A stretch of DNA of 34,642 nt from Opitutales bacterium (GCA_020831525.1 JAFIGH010000053.1:1-34642), one strand, 5' to 3'. Shown: positions 23,801-31,235, counted from the first letter of the stretch. Notes: generated from the letters alone by a model not told the origin. Translations and numbers: made by a program.

Positions 23801-24643
23801 GACAGTGAATACACCCACATCCGGTGGGCCTTAATGGCCCGGTCCTTGATGACCGGGAACTGGGGAGGTCCAGTTTCGTTGATCGATAATACCGAAATTC
23901 TTGATGAGTTCTCGCTGCGATTCCTCATGGAGACGCTGCTGCCCGACTTCGAAGAAGCGTTTCTTGGCGGCTTCACGGTTCCGCAATCGACAAGCGCCCG
24001 TCGCGAAGTGGACGAATTCCTTCGTGCCGTGTGGTTCGGGAAGTATGGTGTGTCGCACGAGCCTACGGCAAAGCAACTTGACGCATGGCGTGAGCGCTTT
24101 CTCCAAGTGCCCGTGGATGTGTTTCTTGCCATGGTCTTGCAGGATGTGACCGGGTTTGACGGCGGTTCCGTCGTCTTGGGAGTGCCGAACGTGCCAGACG
24201 ATTTACTGCGGAATCAATCCTATGCGGCCGGGCTCCTTGTAGGCCTGCTTCGCATACAGCCGCATGACCAAGAGGTAGTTCGCTTAGCGGAACTTTCGGT
24301 GCTTGAGCAAATTGAATCGGTGCTGAGTGACTCCCGATACCTTGACCGTTTCTTCGGTCCGTTGCAGGGCGAAATTGAGTACGAGGACGATCTGAGATAC
24401 TCGTCATGGCTTGGGTGGTATTCCGTGGACCGAAGCGGCTGGACCTACACCAGCAAGATCGGGTGGACGTGGATGCCCTCCGGCAGCACGGCGGGAGTAT
24501 GGATGTTCCATGCGAATGACGGCTGGGTCTGGACGACGCCCGGGTTGTTCTCGAGCCGCCCGATATTCTATCATTCTCAATCCGGCTCGTGGTCTCATCT
24601 AGAGCGTGGCGAAAATGGAAGAATGGAGTTCAAGGCATTCTGA
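14876..24643 (+). CDS. Giant secreted surface protein: seven 7-bladed beta-propellers, ten Ig-like domains, DUF4214-like region, W-rich C-terminus
   Basis: About 3255 aa, starting at ATG 14876 (an in-frame TTG lies 9 nt upstream). Signal peptide at 1-35 (A-L-A-L-T-L-F-P-P-A-L-A). The body is built from a roughly 42-residue blade motif, [FY]-x-A-V-G-x-x-G-x-I-L-x-S-x-D-G-x-x-W, similar to YCF48/BNR-type propellers. I count 28 copies up to about residue 1250, then three groups of seven at about 1506-1780, 2040-2310 and 2574-2840. Between them are Ig-like domains of 75-80 residues (Q-x-I-x-F-x-x-x-x-D, S-G-L-P-V-x-F, V-x-S-G-P-A, Y-x-P-A): three, three, three and one. Residues 2935-3165 carry two DUF4214-like segments. 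The end (3170-3255) repeats G-W-x-x and W-x-W. It is likely an adhesin on the cell surface; the ligand is unknown. No Ser/Thr protease or lipobox is seen. Confidence 0.85.
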   Translation: MKRTLKFAKRFAVKCSLAALALTLFPPALAYSQLTEYPFGARGAAFLDTWSWAHPVSDGEPAYNDLIEANGNVIAVGDGGRITVSVDGNEWASPVFPTAEDLYGVTFGSSEGAFYAVGDAGTVLRSTDMETWDVVPPNGDLTVDIDLRGIAYLGGGAYAAVGLNGVILHSTDGTTWMDVSVSGFTVDLAAVASVSPGDPYVAVGSAGTILSSENGTDWDIVQTGLEFDLNAVYAPQGGMYGWQYFAVGDSGIILSSVDGTSWSTRFSETTYALTGIQSGNGLLVAVGDSGRLVMSRDGELWFETLTRFPVNLKAVVFNQDEFYAAGENHTIFQGLSVDGSWWPDSITWTVRETTSSITLHSAANGNGLRVAVGDDGLILTSSDGAAWSPVEGLPTSDEDLFGVTFADGLFIAVGQEGTILRSIDGENWSFAASVPTVNTLNDVHWSDGQFVAVGDNFTILTSADGDNWSLRTTGTGQNLVSVAHGNDVWVAVGDQGLVLTSEHGTSWRSRFSNTQSDLKGVSFGSGKFVAVGSGGTVLTSTFASSWTYRVSGTTSDLHSSVFVDGVFLAVGKDFTFATSLNGIDWSAQESGIGNSLNHIDYMDGLFVAVGEFESILTASSVLPPGLDRWLIRSPLPSGPALEEVIYADGKYVAVGDEGVLLVSTDGRNWNIKDTGVQDSITGVAYGNGRFVAVGGQNLLVSPDAITWTVQETWIVPIYKVAFGNDRFVAVGASSHIITSQDGIIWAGGQVNADGQQLHDVRYEADRNRFIVVGAPAEMTTVFNTRELVPQDPLIDPDIVFSYPETSVTQIYTSANGINWERVQPPLTVTPTRLIPTQDGVAPDPLPEWLSRTLKTVSYGNDYFLAAGEGVELIGIDVPAFDDPFGQAREAGQGRSWRIQALGGVTVNGSVFGDGRGNPRFVLVGENGAVFARDPAGISFPGIIENLNSVTYGAGQYVAVGDNSRILTSPDGQFWQLRSQSVLDSFNAITSIPGQYVVVGDMGRVFVSGNAVDWEEATTPTQLGLRAIARSGSRYIAVGDAGMILTSPDGSTWQQRVSGTLSTLNSIARSPTGVVVAVGANGEVIRSNDSSIGSWTIVESGILAELHEVIFSDLLDIFIAVGESGTVLTSDDLGATWNLSTDFGGMPLYAVSESEEVLVAVGEGGRIFTSEDGILWEARFSGTSNALNAVSYGDGIFLATGAEGIALSSTDDGRTWFRRHANTGYALNGIDFRNGFFTAVGSFSTIITSGDTESKFDQTIQFAPISEKTIADGSFALSAQSTSGLPVSFEIVSGPATVDENIVTLTGEAGNVVIRAIQPGNANFRPAPPVEQSFRVTVATQEITFAPLENIVFGSGPVTLEATSDSGLPVRFEVESGPAALSGNTLSINGTGTVTVVARQDGDEEFSEAVPVARSFEVLPAPQTITFQQPGEYTLGDPPVPLIASASSGLPVEFRVASGPGVIDGTNLVIDGTGVILVEARQPGSDLYEPAVTVVREVVVGPASTGNFWTAIPAPVQSDLFDVIFAGTGAEPRFVAVGSQQTVVSSGTGTGWSLRSFGSANLTSIVFGNNSFLASGLEGTRLRSSDGLDWNPLSAPLVASVNSMAYGRGLYVVAGQNGFIATSPDGSDWTTRDSGTPNSLFSVIYSEGEFLAAGDGIILRSEDGRNWTPVFTAQGDGFRGLARNGDRIVVVGESSIVWSSVDNGGTWSLGLGVMGNLNAVAHGAGRFVAVGEDGVIFTSADGREWTPRASNTEVTLRSIAYTHNVFVVVGDGGTILTTAESSTEVSAKTAQSISFAALPDVSYDTGSVSLSASAESGLPVRFGVSSGPAVLESDGATLTLTGVGELVVRASQPGDSTYAPAAEVERRFTVSPGANAIDFPALADAAFGDAPVALAASASSSLPVSFELVSGPAELDGDVLTLTGAGEVTVRALQGGDAFHAAAAPVERSFTVARAAQTISFDVPAAVTLGSAPLELEASASSGLPVSLALVSGPGELDGGVLTITGSGSVVVEASQSGDADWAAAAAVTRTITVTSVDVGEFWRVLGVPSSADLEDVIHANGRFVAVGAGQTVLESADGETWTGRSSGSVDLGAVAFGNNRFLAAGDAGTRLVSSSGTSWSPLSGPLNEAVRSLAYGQGLYAAVGVNGGLLTSPDGVGWTARETGTADDLRAVTYFDGVFYAVGGGSVLRSRDGRGWTLALFSAQDDLRGVTVRPDDGRIVVVGADSTVWHSDDGETWTLGDVIEADLNTVSSGAGVFLAAGENGALYRSADGQSWNAVASGTSASLRGSAFVENMFVIVGENGVVLTSAEAGQSPESKTAQSISFAALPDVSYDTGSVSLSASAESGLPVRFGVSSGPAVLESDGATLTLTGVGEVVVRASQPGDSTYAPAAEVERRFTVLGRSQTITFGPIQDKVFGGSDFFLTATATSGLPVSFELISGPVELDGDRVSITAAGVVIIRAVQEGNDIYSPAAPVEQSFTVARASQTITFDTVATMEENDPPAQLEASSTSGLPVEFAVLSGPGRVVEGSRLEAEGVGTIVVEASQPGDDNYSAAVSVSREVVVLPAGPASEWLPAVSGTAADLFGVGFAGHRFYAVGTDLRILEGSRSGETWTARTSGSSTLRGIASGAGRYVAVGDSGVALRSDDGVSWQLAGSGANVPLNDVVYANGRFVAVGAGGTVYTSPDGVVWSSGVSGVSQNLLGVAYGGGRFVAVGGNVILTSFDGASWTVFESGLPVTLRSVAYGNNRFVVIGEDFTTWTSTDGSSWFVGHRGGPEMFGVAYGVDRFIAVGAEGSVFTSVDGASWIARSAGVDVTLRDVAFADEQFVIVGDGGTILVSGTLLVKSPQVIDFPAIPDRAYTDGPLILEATASSGLPVSFAVVSGPAVIQSDRRTLAFSGAGEVTVRAIQGGNINYEPATQVTRTFQVRGQADDGDFVAQTFRDLLYREATTAEVSTWKTYLRHRSRAEFVESLLKDSEYTHIRWALMARSLMTGNWGGPVSLIDNTEILDEFSLRFLMETLLPDFEEAFLGGFTVPQSTSARREVDEFLRAVWFGKYGVSHEPTAKQLDAWRERFLQVPVDVFLAMVLQDVTGFDGGSVVLGVPNVPDDLLRNQSYAAGLLVGLLRIQPHDQEVVRLAELSVLEQIESVLSDSRYLDRFFGPLQGEIEYEDDLRYSSWLGWYSVDRSGWTYTSKIGWTWMPSGSTAGVWMFHANDGWVWTTPGLFSSRPIFYHSQSGSWSHLERGENGRMEFKAF
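20232..20481 (+). repeat. 250-bp near-identical direct repeat, copy A
   Basis: This segment encodes an Ig-like domain (A-Q-S-I-S-F-A-A-L-P-D-V-S-Y-D onwards). It matches 21825-22074 base for base except at three positions that I could find (a T/C in a Thr codon, C/G changing Leu to Val, and G/A in a Glu codon). The spacing between copies is 1593 nt, exactly 531 codons. It marks the left edge of a GC-rich block. Confidence 0.93.
21825..22074 (+). repeat. 250-bp near-identical direct repeat, copy B
   Basis: Second copy of the repeat at 20232-20481, in the same orientation and reading frame. It marks the right edge of the GC-rich block; the sequence just after it returns to lower GC and different codon choice. 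Confidence 0.93.
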
Positions 24644-24731
24644 ATTAGAGAATTCAAGTGTATGAAATTCTGATGCTATACTTCGCAGCTTTCGGGTATG
24701 TTTTGGGGTTGGAGAGTTAGCAGATCATAGC

Positions 24732-24765
24732 GCCCGTGTTGGAGGCGGGACAACCGCCTTCGGGC
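24732..24765. repeat. REP-like composite hairpin
   Basis: Inner stem AGGCGG / CCGCCT (24743-24748 and 24754-24759, loop GACAA) enclosed by outer arms GCCCG / CGGGC. Short GC-rich imperfect palindromes like this are typical of the REP elements mobilised by RAYT transposases, and RAYT-like gene ends lie at both window edges. Only one copy is seen here, so the repeat status is unproven. Confidence 0.35.
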
Positions 24766-24780
24766 CTATCATGTCAGTAT

Positions 24781-24807
24781 GGGGCCGCGGATCGTATCCG
24801 CGGCCCC
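24781..24807 (+). terminator. Strong hairpin, probable terminator of the giant gene
   Basis: Perfect 12-bp stem GGGGCCGCGGAT / ATCCGCGGCCCC with a 3-nt loop, about 138 nt after the giant gene's stop. It is followed by TCTGCT rather than a T-run, so it may end transcripts, stabilise the 3' end, or be part of a REP-type repeat. Confidence 0.6.
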
Positions 24808-25049
24808 TCTGCTATCATTGCCTGAAAGTATTGTGGTTACGAGGTGCGCCCGAAATCCTTGACATCCGCGGGGCGTTTCCTTAACGACGGAGTGTTCAGT
24901 CAAAAGTCAGGCATGCGCAGCTCAAAAGTGACGGGTGTATTCCGCCCGCGTGCATGTATTGGTCTCGGGTTCCGGTGTGTCTCCAGTGCCGCTGTGTGCG
25001 TACGCCACGCCGCCCGCCAACCTCATCCAACCGTCAACCGACAAAAGCT

Positions 25050-25436
25050 ATGAAGTTTGCAAAAGACGACATTCCCGCGCAAATCGACGTTCCGGGCGCA
25101 AAGGCCCGAATGATTCTCAACTTCGGAGACGCTACCAATTACGGAACGATGTCCGGAGAATATTTCTCGCTCAAAGAGGGCACGGATATCGCCCCGCTTC
25201 TCAAAGGGCTCAAGACCAACCTCTGCCAATCGCCGCATTGGGGATACATGATCGAAGGCGAGGTGACGGTGACGTACTCGGATGCGTCGGAGGAGACTGT
25301 CGTTGGCGGAGAGTTGTTTTTCTGGCCGCCCGGCCACTCGATCCGGGTGGGCGCCGATGCGGAGATCATTCTCTTCAGTCCGCAGGAGGAACATTGCTCC
25401 GTCGTGGAGCACCTGCGCAAGCAGCTCGCCGGTTGA
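25050..25436 (+). CDS. Single-domain cupin protein
   Basis: A 128-aa protein with one small beta-barrel cupin domain. C-Q-S-P-H-W-G-Y-M-I-E-G-E-V-T-V-T-Y carries the first cupin motif with a single His, and G-G-E-L-F-F-W-P-P-G-H-S carries the second motif region with its Pro-Gly-His. The metal-binding set looks incomplete compared with enzymatic cupins, so it may bind a small ligand rather than catalyse. The start ATG at 25050 (M-K-F-A-K-D-D-I-P-A) is chosen because the upstream extension is basic and unlike the family. There is no signal peptide. It converges on the ABC-F gene. The specific substrate is unknown. Confidence 0.8.
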   Translation: MKFAKDDIPAQIDVPGAKARMILNFGDATNYGTMSGEYFSLKEGTDIAPLLKGLKTNLCQSPHWGYMIEGEVTVTYSDASEETVVGGELFFWPPGHSIRVGADAEIILFSPQEEHCSVVEHLRKQLAG

Positions 25437-25485
25437 TAGAGCGTCGCGCGGGGTGCGCGTCCCGCCGGTCGCGACCGTTCTGCTC

Positions 25486-27105
<1,620 letters not shown>

Positions 27106-27210
27106 GATGCAAAACCCTCTAAAAAGCCGCGAATGCGGGGCGGGCGCGAGCGAAAAGCGCGGATCCCGCGTGGAGCGCGTGGGCCAAGGGGGCGCGTAAT
27201 GCGGTCCATG

Positions 27211-27238
27211 CCGGAGTCATGTTCAAGGTTGACTCCGG
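27211..27238 (+). promoter_or_regulatory. Inverted repeat overlapping a -35-like box upstream of the pdh operon
   Basis: Perfect 8-bp arms CCGGAGTC and GACTCCGG with a 12-nt spacer. The right arm overlaps TTGACT (27229-27234), a -35-like box, placing it well to act as an operator. No good -10 at 17 nt is seen (TCTGAT is 20 nt away). Confidence 0.4.
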
Positions 27239-27289
27239 AAGGGGGGTGGATTCGTCTGATTGTTTGAGAGTTGCGATCCTAAGAGCACC

Positions 27290-28486
27290 GTGAGCACAAA
27301 AACAGCGAAGAAAAAGACGGCGCGGAAAAGCGCCGCGAAGAAATCATCCGGTTCCGCCAAGAAGAGCGCGCCCGCCAAGAAGAGCGCGCCTTCCCACACG
27401 AGCGCGGCGGACCTCCGGCGCTACGCCGCCGCGCCGGTGAACAAGGCGATGAGCAAGAGCGACAAGCGCAAGGCGTATGTCGACATGGTCCGGATCCGGA
27501 AGTTCGAGCAGGCCGCCCTGCAGTCCTACCAGAAGGGCAAGATGGGCGGCTTCCTGCACCTATACATCGGGCAAGAGGCGACGGCGATCGGTACGTGCGC
27601 GCTGCTCGGTGAGCACGACCACATCATCACGGCCTACCGCGACCACGGGCATGCCCTCGCCGTCGGAATGACGATGAACGAGTGCATGGCGGAGCTCTTC
27701 GGGAAATACACGGGCTGCTCGAAAGGGAAGGGCGGTTCGATGCACTTTTTCGCCCCGGAGAAGCGCTACTGGGGCGGGCACGGAATTGTCGGCGGGCAGA
27801 CGCCGCTCGGCCTCGGCATTGCCTACGCCCTCAAATACAAGGGCCTCAAGGGCTGCTGCCTCTGCTTCCTCGGCGACGGTGCCGTCAATCAGGGCCCTTT
27901 CCACGAGTCGCTCAACCTCGCCGGTCTCTGGGACCTCCCGATGATCTACGTGATTGAGAACAACCGCTATTCCATGGGCACGAGCCAGGACCGCTCCAGC
28001 GTCTACCCGGACGGCGGTCTCGCCCAGCGCGCCGAAGGCTACCGCATCGACTGGGACACGGCCCACGGCGAAAATCTCTACGAAGTCCGCGCCAAGACCA
28101 TGGAGGCCATCGAGCGTGCGCACGAAAAGTCGCGGCCGACGGTCCTCGAAATCGCGACCTACCGCTACTACGGACACTCCATCGCCGACGCCAACCACCA
28201 GAAGTACCGCACCAAGGAGGAGATCCTCGAATACCAGCGCAACCGCGACCCGATCATGGTGTGGCAGCGCATACTCGAGGAGGAGGGTATCCTCACGGAA
28301 GACGAGGCAAAGGAGATCGAAAACGAGGCCCGCAACGAGGCCAAGGACGCCATTCGCTTCGCCGACGAGTCGCCCTTCCCGCCCGAGTCGGAGATTCTCA
28401 CCGACATATATCACTCCGTGGACAATCCCGGTTCCCACACCAACCAGGGGAAGATTTTCTTCAACGACCGCCTGCCCTGGGAGTGA
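27290..28486 (+). CDS. pdhA: Pyruvate dehydrogenase E1 component, alpha subunit, with Lys-rich N-terminal tail
   Basis: A 398-aa thiamine diphosphate-binding subunit that decarboxylates pyruvate in the cytoplasmic PDH complex. Family motifs: F-E-Q-A-A-L-Q-S-Y-Q-K-G-K-M-G-G-F-L-H-L-Y, G-Q-E-A, Y-R-D-H-G-H, G-K-G-G-S-M-H, and the ThDP motif G-D-G (195-197) to N-N (224-225). H-G-E and the Y-R-Y-Y-G-H-S segment with the phosphorylation-loop region are intact. The GTG at 27290 (M-S-T-K-T-A-K-K-K-T) is preferred; an upstream TTG at 27260 would add ten unrelated residues. Residues 1-45 are a Lys/Ala/Ser tail with a K-K-S-A-P-A-K-K-S-A-P repeat, not usual for this enzyme. Confidence 0.95.
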   Translation: MSTKTAKKKTARKSAAKKSSGSAKKSAPAKKSAPSHTSAADLRRYAAAPVNKAMSKSDKRKAYVDMVRIRKFEQAALQSYQKGKMGGFLHLYIGQEATAIGTCALLGEHDHIITAYRDHGHALAVGMTMNECMAELFGKYTGCSKGKGGSMHFFAPEKRYWGGHGIVGGQTPLGLGIAYALKYKGLKGCCLCFLGDGAVNQGPFHESLNLAGLWDLPMIYVIENNRYSMGTSQDRSSVYPDGGLAQRAEGYRIDWDTAHGENLYEVRAKTMEAIERAHEKSRPTVLEIATYRYYGHSIADANHQKYRTKEEILEYQRNRDPIMVWQRILEEEGILTEDEAKEIENEARNEAKDAIRFADESPFPPESEILTDIYHSVDNPGSHTNQGKIFFNDRLPWE

Positions 28487-28528
28487 GGCGCGCCGACCAT
28501 CGAAGCACAACTTTTCATCGTATCCAAA

Positions 28529-29518
28529 ATGGCATTGATCACTTACCGCCAAGCGCTCAAAGACGCGTTTTCCGAGGAAATCGAGCGCGACGAAAACGTA
28601 TTCATCATGGGCGAGGAAGTCGCCCAGTACAACGGTGCCTACAAAGTCACCGAAGGGCTGTGGGAAAAATACGGCGACAAGCGCCTTGTGGACGCTCCGA
28701 TCTCGGAGGCCGGCTTCATTGGCCTTGGTATCGGCGCGGCCATGATGGGCCTGCGCCCCGTCATTGAGATGATGTTTTTCAGCTTTGTCTATGTGGCGTG
28801 GGACCAAGCGGTAAACAACGCTTCGTCCCTGCGCTACATGTCCGGCGGGCTCCTCAACGTGCCGCTTGTCATCCGCGGCCCGGCCAACGGCGGCACCAAT
28901 GTGGGTGCCACCCACTCGCACACGCCGGAAAACCTCGTCGCCAATTTCCCCGGTCTCAAGTGTGTCGTCCCGGTGACCGCCGCCGACGCCAAGGGGCTGA
29001 TGAAAAGCGCCATCCGCGACAACGATCCCGTCTTCTTCATGGAGAGCACGATCCTTTACGGCGAGGAGAGCGAAGTCCCAGAGGATCCCGATTTTCTCAT
29101 TCCGCTCGGTAAGGCCGACGTCAAGCGCGAGGGCACGGACCTCTCCATCATCGCCCACGGGCGCAGCGTGCTCATGGCCCTCGCCGCCGCGAAGGAACTG
29201 AAGAAGAAGCACAATATCGACGCCGAGGTTGTCGACTTGCGGAGCATCCGCCCTCTCGATGAAGAGGCGATTCTCAAATCGGTGAAGAAGACCAACCGCG
29301 CGCTGCTCGTCGAGGAAAACAAACCCTACTGCGGCATCGGTTCGCAGATCTCGCACCTCATCCAGCGCCGCGCCTTCGACTACCTCGACGCGCCCGTCCA
29401 CCGCATCAGCGCCGTTGACGCCCCCGCCATCTACAGCCCGCCCCTCGAAAAGGCGCAGTTGCCCGAGACCAGGGTGATTGTGCGCGAAGCACTCGACATG
29501 CTCAACGTGAAAGCCTGA
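28529..29518 (+). CDS. pdhB: Pyruvate dehydrogenase E1 component, beta subunit
   Basis: A 329-aa partner of the alpha subunit; the heterotetramer transfers the acetyl unit to the lipoyl group of E2. The start M-A-L-I-T-Y-R-Q-A-L is typical. Conserved blocks are G-E-E-V-A-Q-Y-N-G-A-Y-K-V-T (28-41) with the Glu that activates ThDP, E-A-G-F-I-G-L-G-I-G-A-A, N-N-A-S-S-L-R-Y-M-S-G-G, H-S-H-T-P-E, and the C-terminal D-L-R-S-I-R-P-L-D and Y-C-G-I-G-S-Q-I. It is 42 nt downstream of pdhA and 64 nt upstream of E2, so one transcript is likely. Confidence 0.96.
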   Translation: MALITYRQALKDAFSEEIERDENVFIMGEEVAQYNGAYKVTEGLWEKYGDKRLVDAPISEAGFIGLGIGAAMMGLRPVIEMMFFSFVYVAWDQAVNNASSLRYMSGGLLNVPLVIRGPANGGTNVGATHSHTPENLVANFPGLKCVVPVTAADAKGLMKSAIRDNDPVFFMESTILYGEESEVPEDPDFLIPLGKADVKREGTDLSIIAHGRSVLMALAAAKELKKKHNIDAEVVDLRSIRPLDEEAILKSVKKTNRALLVEENKPYCGIGSQISHLIQRRAFDYLDAPVHRISAVDAPAIYSPPLEKAQLPETRVIVREALDMLNVKA

Positions 29519-29582
29519 GACCGCGTTACCGAATTCATCTCTCTCCATACCTGTTCCTGCGAACCGCATTCCATCCAAATCC

Positions 29583-31022
29583 ATGGCCGAAATTATCGAA
29601 ATGCCCAAACTGAGCGACACCATGACCACGGGGACGCTCGTCAACTGGCTCGTCAAAGAAGGCGACGAAGTCTCCTCCGGCACCATGATCGCCGAGGTCG
29701 AGACCGACAAGGCCACCATGGAGGTGGAAAACTTCGAAGACGGCGTCATCCTCAAGCTCTACGCCAAGGAGGGCGATTCCGTGGCCATCGGCGAGCCGAT
29801 CTGCGCCGTCGGTGAAAAGGGCGAAAAGGCTCCGGATGTGGCCAAGAAGAAGAAAGAGGCCAAGAAAGCCGCCGAGGAAGAAGAGTCCTCCGATGACGGG
29901 GACGAAGGTGGCGACGAAGGCGAAAGCGACGAAGGCGAAGAGGAAGAAAAGGGCGATAAGGACGAAGACGTTGGCAAAGAGGACTCCGGGGAAGCTGCGA
30001 AGGAATCAAAGAAGAAAGAATCTTCCGGAGAGGAAAAGGCGAAGGCTCCTGCCAAGGAAAATGAGAAGGAGGAGAAGCCGTCTTCGGAGGTCGACTCCGC
30101 GGAGAAAAGCGGCGACCGCGTCCGTTCCTCGCCCCTTGCCCGCAACCTCGCGAAAGAAAAGGGAATCGACATCGCCCTCGTAAAGGGTTCCGGCCCCGGC
30201 GGGCGCATCGTCAAGGCGGACGTCGAGAAAGCGGCCAAGGAAGGCACCGCCGCCAAAGGCGCCGCGCCGGCGAAGAAGGCCGCCGCGCCGACCGCCGCCG
30301 CTCCCGTGCAGGCGCTCGAAGCCAAGGAGCTTCCCGTTTCCAACATGCGCGCTGCCATCGCCCGTGCCCTCGTCTTGTCCAAGACGGAGGCCCCGCACTT
30401 TTATCTGCAGAGCGAGGTGGACGGCGCGCCGCTCGCCGCCCTGCGCAAGTCGCTCAACGACGGCCTCGCTGAACTGCCGTCGGAGCAGGGCGGCATCAAG
30501 TTCACCGTCAACGACCTTATCCTCAAGGCCGCCGCCGAAGCCGTGCGCCGCGTTCCAGCCATCAACCGTTCATGGAAGGGCGACAAGATCGTGCAGCACG
30601 GCGACGTGCACCTCGCCTTCGGCGTGGCCGTGGACGACGGGTTGGTCACGCCGGTCATCCGGGAGGCGCAGTCCAAGGGCCTGCGCCGAATCAGCGCGGA
30701 GGCCAAGGACCTCATCGGCAAGGCGCGCAACCGCAAGCTCAAGCCCGACGAAATGCAGGGCAGCACCCTCACGGTGACGAACCTCGGCATGTTCGGCATC
30801 ACCGATTTCTACGGCATCATCAATCCGCCCAACGCCGCCATCCTCAGCGTGGGCGCCACCGTGCAGACGCCGGTTGTCGGCAAGGACGGCCAGATCACCG
30901 TCGGCTACCGTATGAAGGTCGGCCTCAGCGGCGACCACCGCGTTATCGACGGCGCCGTCGGCGCCCAGTACCTCGCCGCCCTGCGCGAAATCCTTGAAAA
31001 CCCTGCCCTCATGCTGGTCTAG
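29583..31022 (+). CDS. pdhC: Dihydrolipoamide acetyltransferase, E2 of pyruvate dehydrogenase
   Basis: A 479-aa core enzyme of the complex, moving acetyl from lipoyl to CoA. Domains in order: one lipoyl domain (1-80) with Lys43 in E-T-D-K-A-T-M-E-V; a linker (about 85-175) very rich in Glu, Asp and Lys with a net acidic core; a peripheral-subunit-binding domain (S-S-P-L-A-R-N-L-A-K, 180-220); an Ala-rich linker; and the catalytic domain with active-site L-S-G-D-H-R-V-I-D-G (His452, Asp456). Standard PDH E2 linkers are Ala/Pro-rich, so the charged linker is odd. E3 (lipoamide dehydrogenase) is not in the window. No terminator is obvious after the stop. Confidence 0.95.
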   Translation: MAEIIEMPKLSDTMTTGTLVNWLVKEGDEVSSGTMIAEVETDKATMEVENFEDGVILKLYAKEGDSVAIGEPICAVGEKGEKAPDVAKKKKEAKKAAEEEESSDDGDEGGDEGESDEGEEEEKGDKDEDVGKEDSGEAAKESKKKESSGEEKAKAPAKENEKEEKPSSEVDSAEKSGDRVRSSPLARNLAKEKGIDIALVKGSGPGGRIVKADVEKAAKEGTAAKGAAPAKKAAAPTAAAPVQALEAKELPVSNMRAAIARALVLSKTEAPHFYLQSEVDGAPLAALRKSLNDGLAELPSEQGGIKFTVNDLILKAAAEAVRRVPAINRSWKGDKIVQHGDVHLAFGVAVDDGLVTPVIREAQSKGLRRISAEAKDLIGKARNRKLKPDEMQGSTLTVTNLGMFGITDFYGIINPPNAAILSVGATVQTPVVGKDGQITVGYRMKVGLSGDHRVIDGAVGAQYLAALREILENPALMLV

Positions 31023-31235
31023 TTTTGCATGCGTGAGTTGCTGTAGTCGGACCGGCTTGCCGTCTGACCGGAGTGGACTGCGTGCCTCCGGTTGGTCCGC
31101 GCGCCGTCGTGAACGCGCTACCCGCGCCGCACGCTGCACTGCCGGCGGTTACAACCGATTGGTATTTCAGCAAAGCAGAACTCGAAAGAGCGTTGCGGCT
31201 TCACATTGGGAGGTGCGCCACCATCATCGGGCGCG

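Larger units (their letters stand above)
24644..25049. other. 406-nt intergenic region after the giant gene
   Basis: No convincing gene. It contains the composite REP-like hairpin at 24732-24765 and the strong hairpin at 24781-24807. The remainder (24810-25049) is unremarkable leader sequence before the cupin gene, with no clear promoter. Confidence 0.6.

Noticed and set aside
14876-24643. Giant gene as a non-ribosomal peptide or polyketide synthase, or as RTX toxin
   Set aside because: No adenylation, ketosynthase or carrier motifs and no G-G-x-G-x-D calcium nonapeptides; the repeats are clearly blade and Ig-like.
27560-29755. Long minus-strand open frame across pdhA and pdhB
   Set aside because: Antisense to two strongly conserved enzymes; it crosses the gap between them only by chance absence of stops.
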